From contig JAGYKR010000004.1 of NCBI GenBank assembly GCA_018401375.1, positions 106,749-170,748 of the forward strand: 64,000 nt of DNA, read 5' to 3'. Below, piece after piece: positions 54,235-63,520 of this stretch (position 1 is the first letter of the stretch; each line of letters begins with the position of its first letter). The notes under the pieces were generated by a model. That model saw nothing but the letters and a program-made list of their open reading frames with translations. It had not been told where the DNA came from and did no database searches. This DNA comes from Ilumatobacteraceae bacterium. Lineage in GTDB: Bacteria > Actinomycetota > Acidimicrobiia > Acidimicrobiales > Ilumatobacteraceae. Position numbers and translations under genes: made by a program.

Positions 54235-55545
54235 TCAACCGCCGGCAACGACACCGTGTTGACGGACCGGAGCCGAATCAGTCGGTTCGTGCGGTTCGCC
54301 TTCGGGGAGGAAATCATCCGGGGGTAAACGCCTCAGATCGCACCACCAGGCGAGAAACAGCGCAAAGACCGCACCGAACAACAAGACACCCCTTGCACCG
54401 AACGCATCCATGACCGGTCCAAACAACATATTGCCGAGTGGAATCGTGCCCCCAAAGGCCATGAACCACAGTGGCATGGTCACCGCTCGTTCCTCGTCAC
54501 GCATGTTGACCTGGAAGGTGGTGACCATTGCGGTGGCAGTCATGAAATAGAACAACCCGAGGACCAGCGCCGCAGGGAAGGCCCAGGCCACCGAACGCAA
54601 GAGAGCGAAAGCCCCGAGTGCAAATGCGAAGCCGACAAAGCCCCGCACAATCAGCACTTTGCGATCGAAACGAGCGAGGACGGTGGAAACCGACAACGCT
54701 CCGAGCAGCGCTCCGATACCCCAAGATGTGTAGAGCCACTTATAGGTAGGACTTGATGTGTCGAGACCGAGATTAAGGCGCGCTACCGAGGGGAAAAGGC
54801 CGATCCACACAAGGGAGAAGAGCGAGAACAGGAACATTGAGGACAAGGTCCGTGAGAGGACTTTGCGCCTCCGAGCGATGTTGATGCCGGTGAGGAGCCG
54901 TCGCCAGCCCTTTTCTGGGTGAGAACCTCGAATGTCGGGAATGAAGACGGCGAGCAGGGCGGCGATCAAGAACAGGTAGGTGAGCCCATTGACCATAAAT
55001 AGCTGCGAGGTAGTGAATCCGACGGCGGCAAGTACCGCAGCTAAGGCCGGCCCGAGGACTCGGGATGCATTGATCATCACCGAGTTCAAGGCGACTGCCC
55101 CAGCGAGGTCTTCGCGGGCCACGAGCATGGGAACGCTGGCTTGGAAGGCGGGCGCGTTGAGGGCGTTGGCAATGCCAATCAATAACTGGATGACGAACAA
55201 AATCCACAACGCAGCATCGGCGGCCACCATCAGCGCCAGGATCAGTGTGAAACACATCTGGAGTGCCTGCATGGCGATCAGGAACGCCTTGCGAGGTAAA
55301 CGATCGGCGAGTATTCCGGCGGGGATGGACAACAGCAGTAGAGGGCCCAACTGAGCGAAGATGAGCAGACCCACCAAGGTGGCTGACTTGGTGCGATTGT
55401 CGATGTACGCGGGAAGGATGAAATTTTGCATCCAGGTCCCGACATTGGACGCGAACAGCCCGATCCAGATCAGCCGATAGGCACGATAAGAAAATGCGGC
55501 TCGCGCTGTGCCCGGTCTGTATCTCGTCTGAGCGGGGGGTCTCAT
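54235..55545 (-). CDS. MFS transporter, EntS-like
   Basis: A 436-residue 12-helix permease of the MFS_3 (EntS/ enterobactin exporter-like) branch. The signature ADRLPRKAFLI lies between helices 2 and 3, and a second copy of the motif follows in the C-terminal half (FDRKVLIV). It probably exports a small molecule; the substrate cannot be told from the sequence. The start at 55545 leaves a 10-base gap from the F420-type gene, on whose transcript it likely sits. Confidence 0.85.
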   Translation of the reverse strand: MRPPAQTRYRPGTARAAFSYRAYRLIWIGLFASNVGTWMQNFILPAYIDNRTKSATLVGLLIFAQLGPLLLLSIPAGILADRLPRKAFLIAMQALQMCFTLILALMVAADAALWILFVIQLLIGIANALNAPAFQASVPMLVAREDLAGAVALNSVMINASRVLGPALAAVLAAVGFTTSQLFMVNGLTYLFLIAALLAVFIPDIRGSHPEKGWRRLLTGINIARRRKVLSRTLSSMFLFSLFSLVWIGLFPSVARLNLGLDTSSPTYKWLYTSWGIGALLGALSVSTVLARFDRKVLIVRGFVGFAFALGAFALLRSVAWAFPAALVLGLFYFMTATAMVTTFQVNMRDEERAVTMPLWFMAFGGTIPLGNMLFGPVMDAFGARGVLLFGAVFALFLAWWCDLRRLPPDDFLPEGEPHEPTDSAPVRQHGVVAGG

Positions 55546-55555
55546 CCGGGCTGGA

Positions 55556-56596
55556 TCATCCGAGGATGAGTTCAGCCAAGGTGGGCAGCGCCCGGGCTGG
55601 CCCACTAAGCAAAATGGTGGTCAGGCAGGTCTCACGCCAACGGTCGAGGTCGGCTTGGATTTTGGCTGGTGGGCCGATCAGAGCCACGTCCTCCACCATT
55701 TGGAGGGGGATCGCTGCGGCCGCTTCGGCCTTCTTGCCGGCTAGGTACAACTCTTGGACCTTGACCGCTACGTCCTCGTATCCCATGCGAGCGAAAACCT
55801 CGAAATGGAAGTTGGCGTCACGGGCTCCCATGCCGCCTGCGTACAGGGCGAGGAACGGACGGACCTGATTGGCACAAGCCTCCACGTCATCGCCGGGGAT
55901 GACGGTGACGGTGGCTGCAATCTCAAAGTTGGCTTGCTTGTCTGGATTGTCGCTCTTGGCGAAACCTTCATCGAGGCAGGAGCGGTAGAACGCGTCCTCC
56001 TTAGGGGAGAAGAACAACGGGAGCCAGCCATCGCAGATCTCCGCTGACAGCGCTACGTTTTTTGGGCCTTCAGCGGCAAGGTAGATCGGGATCTGGTTAC
56101 GCAGTGGATGCACGGTGGACTTGAGTGGCTTACCGAGCCCGGCGCCACCTTGGAAGGGCATGTCGTAGTGATCGCCGTGGAATTCCACAGGCGCTTCCCG
56201 AGCAAAAATTCGGCGCAGAATTTCTACGTATTCACGGGTGCGTGCGAGCGGGCGGGGATAGGGCTCGCCGTACCAACCTTCCACGACTTGGGGTCCAGAT
56301 GCACCGATCCCGAGAATGAAGCGGCCGCCGGACAGGTGGTCCATTGTGATTGCGGCCATCGCCGCTGCGGCCGGGGTGCGCGCCGACATCTGCATGATCG
56401 CTGTGCCAAGTTTGACGCGCTCGGTGGATGCCCCCCACCATGCCAACGGGGTCAAGGCGTCCGAACCGTAGGCCTCAGCAGTCCAGATCGAATCGAAGCC
56501 GAGCCGCTCGGCCATGGCGATTCCCTCCACCGCCCCAGAGGGAGGGCCAGAAGCCCAATAGCCGGTGTTGTAGCCCAGTTTGAGATCGCCCATCAC
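55556..56596 (-). CDS. LLM-class F420-dependent oxidoreductase (Rv3520c type)
   Basis: A 346-residue luciferase-like TIM-barrel enzyme most similar in motif order to the mycobacterial Rv3520c family. Seen are LKLGYNTGYWASG, GFDSIWTAEAYGSD, VKLGTAIMQMSARTP, MDHLSGGRFILGIGASGPQV (in part) and IPIYLAAEGPKNVALSAEICDGWLP (in part). F420 is the probable cofactor, by family. It is followed by the MFS exporter, which may act on its product. A second ATG at 56593 is an alternative start. Confidence 0.85.
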   Translation of the reverse strand: MMGDLKLGYNTGYWASGPPSGAVEGIAMAERLGFDSIWTAEAYGSDALTPLAWWGASTERVKLGTAIMQMSARTPAAAAMAAITMDHLSGGRFILGIGASGPQVVEGWYGEPYPRPLARTREYVEILRRIFAREAPVEFHGDHYDMPFQGGAGLGKPLKSTVHPLRNQIPIYLAAEGPKNVALSAEICDGWLPLFFSPKEDAFYRSCLDEGFAKSDNPDKQANFEIAATVTVIPGDDVEACANQVRPFLALYAGGMGARDANFHFEVFARMGYEDVAVKVQELYLAGKKAEAAAAIPLQMVEDVALIGPPAKIQADLDRWRETCLTTILLSGPARALPTLAELILG

Positions 56597-56628
56597 ATGA
56601 GAGTAGGCGATGGGTAGTAGAGATCATC

Positions 56629-56693
56629 TGATCAGGCCCAGTGATCAGGCCCCGTGATCAGGCCCAGTGATCAAGCCCGGTGATCAAGCCCGG
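56629..56693. repeat. 13-bp tandem repeat, five copies
   Basis: TGATCAGGCCCAG and close variants (last two copies TGATCAAGCCCGG) run without a gap from 56629 to 56693. Each copy holds the palindrome TGATCA. The array overlaps the last codons and stop of the alanine dehydrogenase gene. Confidence 0.93.
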
Positions 56694-57796
56694 TGTAGTG
56701 GATCGATTGCAGTCATCTGTAACGAGGCTGCGACTGCGGAGTTGGCAATCTGATGGTCCAAGGTGTTCACGCCATGGGCAATGGCAGGGTCGAGGGCCGC
56801 TGCGCCGAGAGCGCCGTGGCGAGCGACGTCCAGCAGATAGGGCAACGTGGCGTTGGTCAGCGCATACGTAGATGTGTGTGGTACGGCTCCTGGCATGTTG
56901 CCGACGGCGTAATGCACCACCTGATGGGCGAGGTAGGTCGGGTCCTGATGGGTGGTTTCGCGGGTGGTTTCAATGCAGCCACCCTGGTCCACGGCCACGT
57001 CCACGATCACCGCTCCGGGCTTCATCGCTCGGACCATGTCCTCGCTGACCACTACGGGGGCGCGGCCACCGGCCACGAGCACGGCACCGATCACTAAATC
57101 GGCGTCAAGCACCGAACGTTCGATTGCGCCTCGGTTGGACGCGAGGGTCATGATCCTGCCCTTGTGGATCTGATCCACCCAGCGCAGACGATCGAGGTTC
57201 TTGTCGATCAGGACCACTTCGGCCTCCATGCCCGCTGCGATCCACGCGGCGTTCCAGCCAACATTGCCCGCTCCGAGGACCACCACCCGGGCCGGCCTGA
57301 CCCCTGGTGCGCCTCCCATCAACACGCCGCGACCGCCGTTGTGCCGCTCAAGGAAATGGGCTCCCATCTGCGGGGCGAGACGGCCGGCCACCTCGCTCAT
57401 CGGAGCGAGCAGCGGTAGTGCTCCAGAGGCGAGTTGCACTGTTTCGTACGCCAATGCGGTGGTGCCAGCGGCGAGAAGGGCTGCTGCGAGTTCGGGATAG
57501 GCAGCGAGGTGGAGGTACGTGAATAGGGTCAGGTCGGGGCGCAGGAAACCGAATTCCGAAGCCATTGGCTCCTTGACTTTGACCACCATGTCCGCTGACC
57601 AAGCGGTGGCGGCATCGGGGACGATCGTGGCCCCGGCCTGCCGGTAGTCCTCATCGAAAATCGATGCACCGACTCCGGCACCGGCTTGTACCCATACCTC
57701 GATGTTGTGACGCTCAAGTTCGCGGACTCCGTCCGGGGTAAGAGCAACCCGGTGTTCGGCGGTTTTAATTTCTTTGGGGACACCGACGCTGCGCAT
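56684..57796 (-). CDS. ald: Alanine dehydrogenase
   Basis: A 370-residue NAD-dependent enzyme that interconverts L-alanine and pyruvate plus ammonia. The N terminus VGVPKEIKTAEHRVALTPDGV (in part) is diagnostic, with FTYLHLAA, VVLGAGNVGWNAAWIAAGM (NAD loop) and AVDQGGCIETTRETTH. The length is standard. It is divergent from an aminoaldehyde dehydrogenase, and its stop codon lies in the 13-bp repeat array, so the last residues (HRA) come from the repeat. Confidence 0.94.
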   Translation of the reverse strand: MRSVGVPKEIKTAEHRVALTPDGVRELERHNIEVWVQAGAGVGASIFDEDYRQAGATIVPDAATAWSADMVVKVKEPMASEFGFLRPDLTLFTYLHLAAYPELAAALLAAGTTALAYETVQLASGALPLLAPMSEVAGRLAPQMGAHFLERHNGGRGVLMGGAPGVRPARVVVLGAGNVGWNAAWIAAGMEAEVVLIDKNLDRLRWVDQIHKGRIMTLASNRGAIERSVLDADLVIGAVLVAGGRAPVVVSEDMVRAMKPGAVIVDVAVDQGGCIETTRETTHQDPTYLAHQVVHYAVGNMPGAVPHTSTYALTNATLPYLLDVARHGALGAAALDPAIAHGVNTLDHQIANSAVAASLQMTAIDPLHRA

Positions 57797-57859
57797 CGAT
57801 CCATCATGACAAATCCCAAAGTGCAGATCAGTGCGCCTTATGTCGTGATCTACGATGGG

Positions 57860-57888
57860 GACATCATTAGCGACATCACGATGGACAT
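57860..57888. repeat. GACAT repeats, 12-bp period, three copies
   Basis: GACATCATTAGC, GACATCACGATG and GACAT begin at 57860, 57872 and 57884 in the divergent ald/ALDH gap, just before the ALDH start. They may be sites of a regulator shared by the two genes. Confidence 0.6.
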
Positions 57889-57900
57889 GAGGTTGAGCGC

Positions 57901-59328
57901 ATGCGGTCTTTTAAAAACTTCGTCAATGGCAAGGCGATAGACGCCGTAGACGGCTCCACTACCGAGGTGGTGAATCCGGCTACCGGCCAGGCGTATGCGA
58001 CAGCCCCCAACTCGGGTGCAGCAGACGTGGACGCCGCGATGTCCGCTGCTGCGTCAGCCTTTGAGAGGTGGCGGGACACAACCCCATCGGAACGTTCGCT
58101 GGCCTTGTTCCGGATCGCCGATGCCGTGGAGGCTCGGGGTGAGGAGTTCATTGCGCTGGAGACGGAGAACTGCGGGAAGCCGATCTCAATGACCCGTTCT
58201 GAAGAGATCCCGCCGATGGTGGATCAGATTCGATTCTTCGCTGGAGCGGCGCGACATCTCGAGGGCAAGAGCGCGGGGGAGTACATGGCGAACATGACCT
58301 CCTTTATCCGACGCGAACCGGTGGGTGTGGTGGCCCAGGTGGCCCCGTGGAACTACCCGATGATGATGGCGGTGTGGAAGTTCGCGCCAGCGATTGCCGC
58401 AGGTAACGCGGTTGTGTTGAAGCCTTCCGACACGACTCCGGCGACCACGGCGCTACTGGCCGAGATCGCAGCAGAATTCCTCCCGCCCGGAGTCTTGAAT
58501 GTGATCTGCGGTGATCGTGATACTGGCCGGGCGATGGTAAGTCACGAGATCCCGGCGATGGTCTCGGTCACCGGATCGGTGCGCGCCGGCACCGAGGTAG
58601 CCCAGGCGGCGAGCTCGGATCTGAAGCGAGTCCATCTTGAGCTAGGTGGAAAGGCACCAGTGGTGGTTTTCGATGATGCCGATCTTGAGGCAGCGGCAGC
58701 CGGGATCGCAGCTGCCGGCTATTTCAATGCGGGCCAGGACTGCACGGCGGCCACTCGGGTGCTGGCCGGACCACGGATTTACGAGGACTTCGTTCAGGCC
58801 TTGACCGCGCAAGCTGCCGCCACCGTGGTCGGTCATCCCGATAACGCAGACGCAGTCTTCGGCCCGGTGAACAACGTGAACCAGTTGGCTCATGTGAAGG
58901 GCTTTTTTGATCGTGCCCCGGGTCACGCGCGGGTGACCACCGGCGGCCATCAGGTAGGTGGCACCGGCTATTTCTTTGCGCCCACCGTGGTTGCGGATCT
59001 GCGTCAGACCGATGAAATGAGTCAGCGCGAGATCTTCGGACCAGTGATTACGGTGCAGCCCTTCACCGATGAGGACGAGGCGGTGCGCTGGGCAAATGGT
59101 GTGGAGTACGGGCTGGCATCGAGCGTGTGGACCAAGGATTTCGGCCGGGCGATGCGGATGGCTCGACGTCTCGATTTTGGATGTGTGTGGATCAACACCC
59201 ACATCCCGATTGTGGCCGAGATGCCCCACGGAGGGTTTAAGCGCTCCGGGTACGGCAAGGATCTGTCTTCTTACTCCTTTGAGGAGTACACCCGGATCAA
59301 ACACGTGATGGCCAACTTGGACAGCTGA
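57901..59328 (+). CDS. Aminobutyraldehyde dehydrogenase-type ALDH
   Basis: A 475-residue NAD(P)-dependent aldehyde dehydrogenase. Catalytic Cys lies in [12 protein letters not shown] and the general base Glu in [23 protein letters not shown] and LKPSDTTP hold cofactor-contact residues. The motifs fit 4-aminobutyraldehyde or betaine aldehyde dehydrogenases, which serve in putrescine breakdown. It starts a short operon with the 2-hydroxyacid dehydrogenase (one-base overlap). Confidence 0.85.
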   Translation: MRSFKNFVNGKAIDAVDGSTTEVVNPATGQAYATAPNSGAADVDAAMSAAASAFERWRDTTPSERSLALFRIADAVEARGEEFIALETENCGKPISMTRSEEIPPMVDQIRFFAGAARHLEGKSAGEYMANMTSFIRREPVGVVAQVAPWNYPMMMAVWKFAPAIAAGNAVVLKPSDTTPATTALLAEIAAEFLPPGVLNVICGDRDTGRAMVSHEIPAMVSVTGSVRAGTEVAQAASSDLKRVHLELGGKAPVVVFDDADLEAAAAGIAAAGYFNAGQDCTAATRVLAGPRIYEDFVQALTAQAAATVVGHPDNADAVFGPVNNVNQLAHVKGFFDRAPGHARVTTGGHQVGGTGYFFAPTVVADLRQTDEMSQREIFGPVITVQPFTDEDEAVRWANGVEYGLASSVWTKDFGRAMRMARRLDFGCVWINTHIPIVAEMPHGGFKRSGYGKDLSSYSFEEYTRIKHVMANLDS

Positions 59329-60254
59329 TGTCGAAAGCTGAAGGGTCACCTCGCATCTCGGTGTTGCCCCGTGGCCAACGTGAATGGCTCGATGAGGCTG
59401 TTCGGCGTGGTGGGGGGATTGTGAGCGAGGTGGAGGACGCAATCGGGATTGTGTGGACCGATCCTCGCGACGCCGCGATGTTGGGCCAGATCTTGGCGGA
59501 GAAGCCTGATATCGAGTGGGTGCAATTGCCATTTGCGGGCATCGAAAACTTTCTGGGGGTCCTCGATAAGGACCGGATCTGGACCTGCGGTAAGGGGGTC
59601 TACGCTGAGCCGGTAGCCGAAATGGCGTTAGCGCTAGCCCTTGCCGGGATGCGCGGACTTGGGCCCTATGCGAGGGCCACCGAATGGTCGGGGCCGATCG
59701 GACGAAATCTGCTCAGAGCCCGGGTGACGGTGCTTGGCGGCGGCGGGATCACCGAGTCACTAGTCAGATTGCTCGGACCCTGGAACTGTGAGATCACTGT
59801 GGTGCGCCGCACTCCCGTGCCGATGCAGGGATGTGCGCGGGTCGTGGGGCCGCAGGAGCTACACGCCGCCCTGACCGGAGCCGAGTTGGTGGTGTGTGCA
59901 TTGTCGCTGACCCCGGAAACCACAGGGATTCTCGGTGCAGCCGAGTTTGGGCTGATGGCTGAAGATGGTTGGCTCGTCAATGTGGGCCGCGGGGCGCACG
60001 TCGTGACCGATGACCTTGTGGAGGCGCTACGCAACGGTGTGATCGGAGGGGCAGGCTTAGATGTGACCGATCCCGAGCCGCTTCCAACAGGGCATCCGCT
60101 GTGGGATCTTCCCAACTGCATCATCACCCCTCATGTCGGGAACACCCCGGATATGGCGGTGCCTCTACTCGCTGAGAGGGTTCGAGCGAACGTGGCGCGC
60201 TTCGCAGCAGGTGAGGCTCTTCTTGGGCTGGTGGATGTGGAGGCGGGGTACTGA
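59328..60254 (+). CDS. D-isomer-specific 2-hydroxyacid dehydrogenase
   Basis: A 308-residue NAD-dependent dehydrogenase. The cofactor loop is VTVLGGGGITESLVRLL, and VNVGRGAHVVTDDLVEAL, GAGLDVTDPEPLP and CIITPHVG hold the catalytic Arg/Glu/His set. Substrate may be a hydroxypyruvate or glyoxylate type. ATG overlaps the upstream TGA by one base. Confidence 0.87.
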   Translation: MSKAEGSPRISVLPRGQREWLDEAVRRGGGIVSEVEDAIGIVWTDPRDAAMLGQILAEKPDIEWVQLPFAGIENFLGVLDKDRIWTCGKGVYAEPVAEMALALALAGMRGLGPYARATEWSGPIGRNLLRARVTVLGGGGITESLVRLLGPWNCEITVVRRTPVPMQGCARVVGPQELHAALTGAELVVCALSLTPETTGILGAAEFGLMAEDGWLVNVGRGAHVVTDDLVEALRNGVIGGAGLDVTDPEPLPTGHPLWDLPNCIITPHVGNTPDMAVPLLAERVRANVARFAAGEALLGLVDVEAGY

Positions 60255-60271
60255 ATGTGTGCGGACCGGTG

Positions 60272-60886
60272 ATGACGCACTATGAGGTGCTGGGGGTGCA
60301 GACCACAGCCACCGCTGCAGAGATCCGGGAGGCGTATCGCAGACAGGCGCGGATTTGGCATCCCGATCGGTCCGAGACCGGTTCTGCCGACAAGATGGCG
60401 CGGCTCAACGAGGCGTACCGCGTGCTCAGCGATCCCGGTCGTCGGGTGGTCTACGACCGAGATCTGAACGGTCCGCACGTGTCCTATTCAGGTTCGGCCG
60501 TCGGTGGGTTCGGTGGATCGGGTGGCAGGCCGACTGGCCATGGGGTTGATGGGCGCGGATATGAGGAAATTGAGGTTCCCGTATCTCCGGCGCGCGTTCC
60601 GTGGCGTTTCATGTTGTTCATGGCTACGGTCGGCATCGGATTTGTGCTGATCAACGCCGCATTTATCTCCCCTGCCCCTGAACGACCGATCGACGGTCTG
60701 GCACGTCCAGGTTCGTGTGTGCAGATTGAGTCGAATGGTGATGCCAAGGTGGTCCGCTGCACTGGCGTCGGTGATCTGGTGGTGCACTCGCTGATTCCGG
60801 CTTCTCAGATTTGCCCGCTCGACACCTTGGCCCATCGTGATTATCAGGGTCTCGGCACGGTGTGTGTGACCCGCCCCAAGCGCTGA
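60272..60886 (+). CDS. J-domain membrane protein
   Basis: A 204-residue protein with an N-terminal J domain (THYEVLGV, IWHPDRSE with the essential HPD, and RLNEAYRVLSDPGRR), a Gly-rich linker and one membrane helix (residues about 108-130). J domains recruit Hsp70 (DnaK); the remainder is an exposed, cysteine-bearing domain. ATG 60272 is preferred to GTG 60257, since THYEVLGV is the start of the J domain. It is coupled to the next gene by one base. Confidence 0.8.
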   Translation: MTHYEVLGVQTTATAAEIREAYRRQARIWHPDRSETGSADKMARLNEAYRVLSDPGRRVVYDRDLNGPHVSYSGSAVGGFGGSGGRPTGHGVDGRGYEEIEVPVSPARVPWRFMLFMATVGIGFVLINAAFISPAPERPIDGLARPGSCVQIESNGDAKVVRCTGVGDLVVHSLIPASQICPLDTLAHRDYQGLGTVCVTRPKR

Positions 60887-61362
60887 TGACTCCCTCTTTC
60901 CGAGTGCTCCCCGTGGTTGCTGGACTGGTGCTGCTGGTTGTTGCGATCCTCGGGTTTGGGCTTTCTCGCTGGGGATCAAAAACGGTGTCCGTGATGTCGC
61001 TGGCAGTCGGAGAGTGTGTTGACCTCGACGTGCCTTTTCGGTCTGCAGATCTCAATCTTGTGCGGAGAGTGCCCTGCGAAGGGGAGCATTCGGCGGAGGT
61101 ACTTCACGTGGGGGTGCTCAATCCCGAGCAGGATCTGGCCTACCCGGCAGATGATCTCCAACTATTTCTCGATGTTTTGGCGGCATGTGTAAGGCCATCA
61201 GTATCCGGGCAGATGTCACCATTTGAGGCTCGGACCGGGGAGACCTACTCAGCGTCAAGTCGGGAAGTTGTACCGGTTGCACCCGACCTTCGGACTTGGA
61301 ACGAGGCTCAGGGCAGGTTTGTCTGCCTGTTGTTGACCGGTGCTGGCACATCACGGGTGTGA
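60886..61362 (+). CDS. Septum-formation-like membrane-anchored protein
   Basis: A 158-residue protein with one N-terminal membrane helix (residues about 8-27), and an exposed domain with VGECVDLD, VPCEGEHSAEVLHV, and cysteines near 98 and 146. This is the pattern of the actinobacterial septum-formation domain (PF13845-like). The function is not known in detail. Starts within the J-domain gene's stop (TGATG). Confidence 0.72.
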   Translation: MTPSFRVLPVVAGLVLLVVAILGFGLSRWGSKTVSVMSLAVGECVDLDVPFRSADLNLVRRVPCEGEHSAEVLHVGVLNPEQDLAYPADDLQLFLDVLAACVRPSVSGQMSPFEARTGETYSASSREVVPVAPDLRTWNEAQGRFVCLLLTGAGTSRV

Positions 61363-61397
61363 GTACGTTGTGGTGCTGGTAGATTTCGGCTCCCTGA

Positions 61398-61470
61398 GGG
61401 CGATTAGCTCAGCTGGAAGAGCGCCACGTTCACACCGTGGAGGTCGGGGGATCGAGACCCCCATTGCCCA
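61398..61470 (+). tRNA. tRNA-Val (anticodon CAC)
   Basis: A 73-base cloverleaf. Acceptor GGGCGAT pairs with ATTGCCC (one G-U), D arm GCTC...GAGC, anticodon stem CCACG/CGTGG with loop TTCACAC giving CAC at 61431-61433, and T arm GGGGG...CCCCC. Discriminator A at 61470; CCA is not encoded. It reads the GTG valine codon. Confidence 0.96.
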
Positions 61471-61587
61471 CTCGAAGCATTGTGCAGATACCGGCGCTCC
61501 GACAACGCCGAAGTTGGTGCCTGCCGAAGTCTCTCTCTCTCGAATCTCCGATGTGAAATTCGTCTCACCGAGTTCGCTATGGTTCAG

Positions 61588-61615
61588 TACATCGGTACCG
61601 GGGGGTGCCGATGTA
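61588..61615 (+). promoter_or_regulatory. 5'-leader hairpin of the ABC importer
   Basis: TACATCGGTACC, GGGG, GGTGCCGATGTA: a 12-pair stem with one U-G pair, 25 bases before the substrate-binding protein start. It may protect the message or modulate translation. Confidence 0.5.
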
Positions 61616-61640
61616 TTCAACATTGGGGGGGGAGCACAAG

Positions 61641-63407
61641 ATGCTCATACGTGGAAGTTCTCGTCGACGTCGAGTCAGGGGGGCTGCGGCTTCTTTGGTC
61701 GCATTGTCATTAGTGCTTGCAGCCTGCGGAGGTGGAGACGACACATCGCCTCCGGACACCACTGCTGCTGCTGGGACGACCGTGGCGACTACGCCGGTTG
61801 TTACTGCAGCGCCGGCACCGGAGGTGGAGGCCACTTACGGTGGCTCAATCACCGTCGGCATGGAAGGTGAAACAGCAAGCCCTTGGACTCCGGCGAATAT
61901 GCAGTGCGCGTCTTCCTGCCAGATGGTGGCGAGAAGCTTTTACGATCCTTTGGTCGTGGTGAATACCGATCTTGAGGTGGAGCCATTCCTCCTGGAGAGC
62001 GTGGTAGCTAATGCCGACGACACGGTGTTCACGCTGAAGGTCCGTGAAGGAATTGAGTTCACCGATGGTACGCCTCTTGATGGAGCGGCTGTTATGGACA
62101 ATCTCAATCGGGGCGGTCTCGGATTCCTGATTGCCCCTGCGTTGAAGGATGTCGCTCGCAATGCGGACGGGACCTTCGTCATGGAGGTCATCGATGATCT
62201 CACCTTCACCATCCAGACAGGTTTTAATGGGGATCCCACCCAGCCGCTTCCGTGGCCGTTGTTCCCGTTTTACCTTGCCGGGCAGTGGGGACTCATGGCC
62301 TCGCCCACATGGTTAGCGGCAGTTGATGCGGGAACCGCCGAGCCGACCACCGCTGTCGGGAGTGGCCCGTTTAAGCTCGAAAGCTACGCCCCGGGGGATC
62401 GCACCGTGGTGGTCCGCAATGACGACTACTGGCTGAAAGATGAGAAGGGCAACAGCCTTCCGTATCTCGACAGCATTGAGTTCCGTGTCATCCAAGATTC
62501 CCAAGTTCGCTTGGAGGCCTTGCGTTCAGGTGACTTGAACCTCATGCATACCTCAGATGGCACCGTGATTGGCCCCTTGGCAGACGGGGGAACTTTTGGG
62601 TACATCAATCAGGATCAGTACTCCGAGACGAACTACATCTTGATGAACCTGACTCAGCCCAAGCTTCAGTCAAAAGAAGTTCGCTGCGCATTGCTGCAGG
62701 CGATTGATCCCGAGGACTTCCATCAGGTGGTGAATGAGGGATACGGCGTGATCGCTGATGGTCCGTTCACACCCGGTCAAGAGGGGTACCTCGCAGACAA
62801 CGGTCGCCTGCCTTATGATCCCGCCGCTGCTAAAGCGGCGATCGAAGCCTGGGAAGTTGACAATGGTCCGCTTGTGATCAACTACTCCACGACCCCGACG
62901 GTCACTAACCTTCGGGCGGCCCAGTACCTCTTTGACGTATGGGGTGAGGTTGGTGTTGAGGTCAACATTGACCAGATCGAACAGTCGACGTTGATCACGA
63001 ACGCACTCCTTGGCCTTCCGGCCTTTGAGATGTTCGGGTGGCGTAACCACGCAGGTTTGTTTGCCGACAGCCAGTACTACTGGTGGCACGGATCAGCGGC
63101 ATTGCCGCCGGGTCAGTTGGCCTTGAACTTTGGTCGTCTCGATGACCCGGTGATCAACGAGCTGTTGGAGAAGTCTCGCTCCGAAGCTGATGCCGATGTG
63201 CGTAGGGGTTACGCAGAGGACATGAACCGCCGCTTCGCATCGGAATGTCTGATCATTCCGTCCAGTGAAACTCAGTGGGGCGTGTTCTTTGACGACACGG
63301 TCAATAATGTGGGCCGCCAACCGACTCCGGGTGGCACAGCCTTCGCCCGAGATGGCGCAGGTTTCCCAGGTCAAGTCTTCTTGACCGCACTCTTCGTCAC
63401 CCAGTGA
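61641..63407 (+). CDS. ABC transporter substrate-binding lipoprotein, family 5
   Basis: A 588-residue peptide/nickel-type (SBP_bac_5) binding protein. The signal peptide ends in a lipobox (LVLAAC), so it is anchored to the outer membrane face, and a Thr/Pro linker follows. Core segments include CQMVARSFYDPLVV, VFTLKVREGIEFTDGTPLD (in part), GSGPFKLESYAPGD and LRSGDLNLM. The start is placed at 61641 (MLIRGSS) rather than 61605, because the GGGGGG-GAG tract ends six bases upstream of it. The likely substrates are oligopeptides. It begins an operon with the permease at 63521. Confidence 0.87.
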   Translation: MLIRGSSRRRRVRGAAASLVALSLVLAACGGGDDTSPPDTTAAAGTTVATTPVVTAAPAPEVEATYGGSITVGMEGETASPWTPANMQCASSCQMVARSFYDPLVVVNTDLEVEPFLLESVVANADDTVFTLKVREGIEFTDGTPLDGAAVMDNLNRGGLGFLIAPALKDVARNADGTFVMEVIDDLTFTIQTGFNGDPTQPLPWPLFPFYLAGQWGLMASPTWLAAVDAGTAEPTTAVGSGPFKLESYAPGDRTVVVRNDDYWLKDEKGNSLPYLDSIEFRVIQDSQVRLEALRSGDLNLMHTSDGTVIGPLADGGTFGYINQDQYSETNYILMNLTQPKLQSKEVRCALLQAIDPEDFHQVVNEGYGVIADGPFTPGQEGYLADNGRLPYDPAAAKAAIEAWEVDNGPLVINYSTTPTVTNLRAAQYLFDVWGEVGVEVNIDQIEQSTLITNALLGLPAFEMFGWRNHAGLFADSQYYWWHGSAALPPGQLALNFGRLDDPVINELLEKSRSEADADVRRGYAEDMNRRFASECLIIPSSETQWGVFFDDTVNNVGRQPTPGGTAFARDGAGFPGQVFLTALFVTQ

Positions 63408-63448
63408 CCCCATTGAGGGTCTGAGTCACGTTCGAATAGTCGCTCGAA

Positions 63449-63480
63449 GGTTGGTGGGAGGTTGAGGCCTCCCACCAACC
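63449..63480 (+). terminator. Intercistronic hairpin between binding protein and permease
   Basis: GGTTGGTGGGAGG, loop TTGAGG, then CCTCCCACCAACC: a perfect 13-pair stem with no U-tract, 41 bases after the binding protein stop. Such a stem would protect the upstream message or attenuate transcription. Confidence 0.6.
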
Positions 63481-63520
63481 CGACGGCAACCTCTCACAAC
63501 TGCGAGCACCACAAACAGAC

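Noticed and set aside
56629..56693. Possible CRISPR array
   Set aside because: Repeats are 13 bp with no spacers and no cas genes are present.
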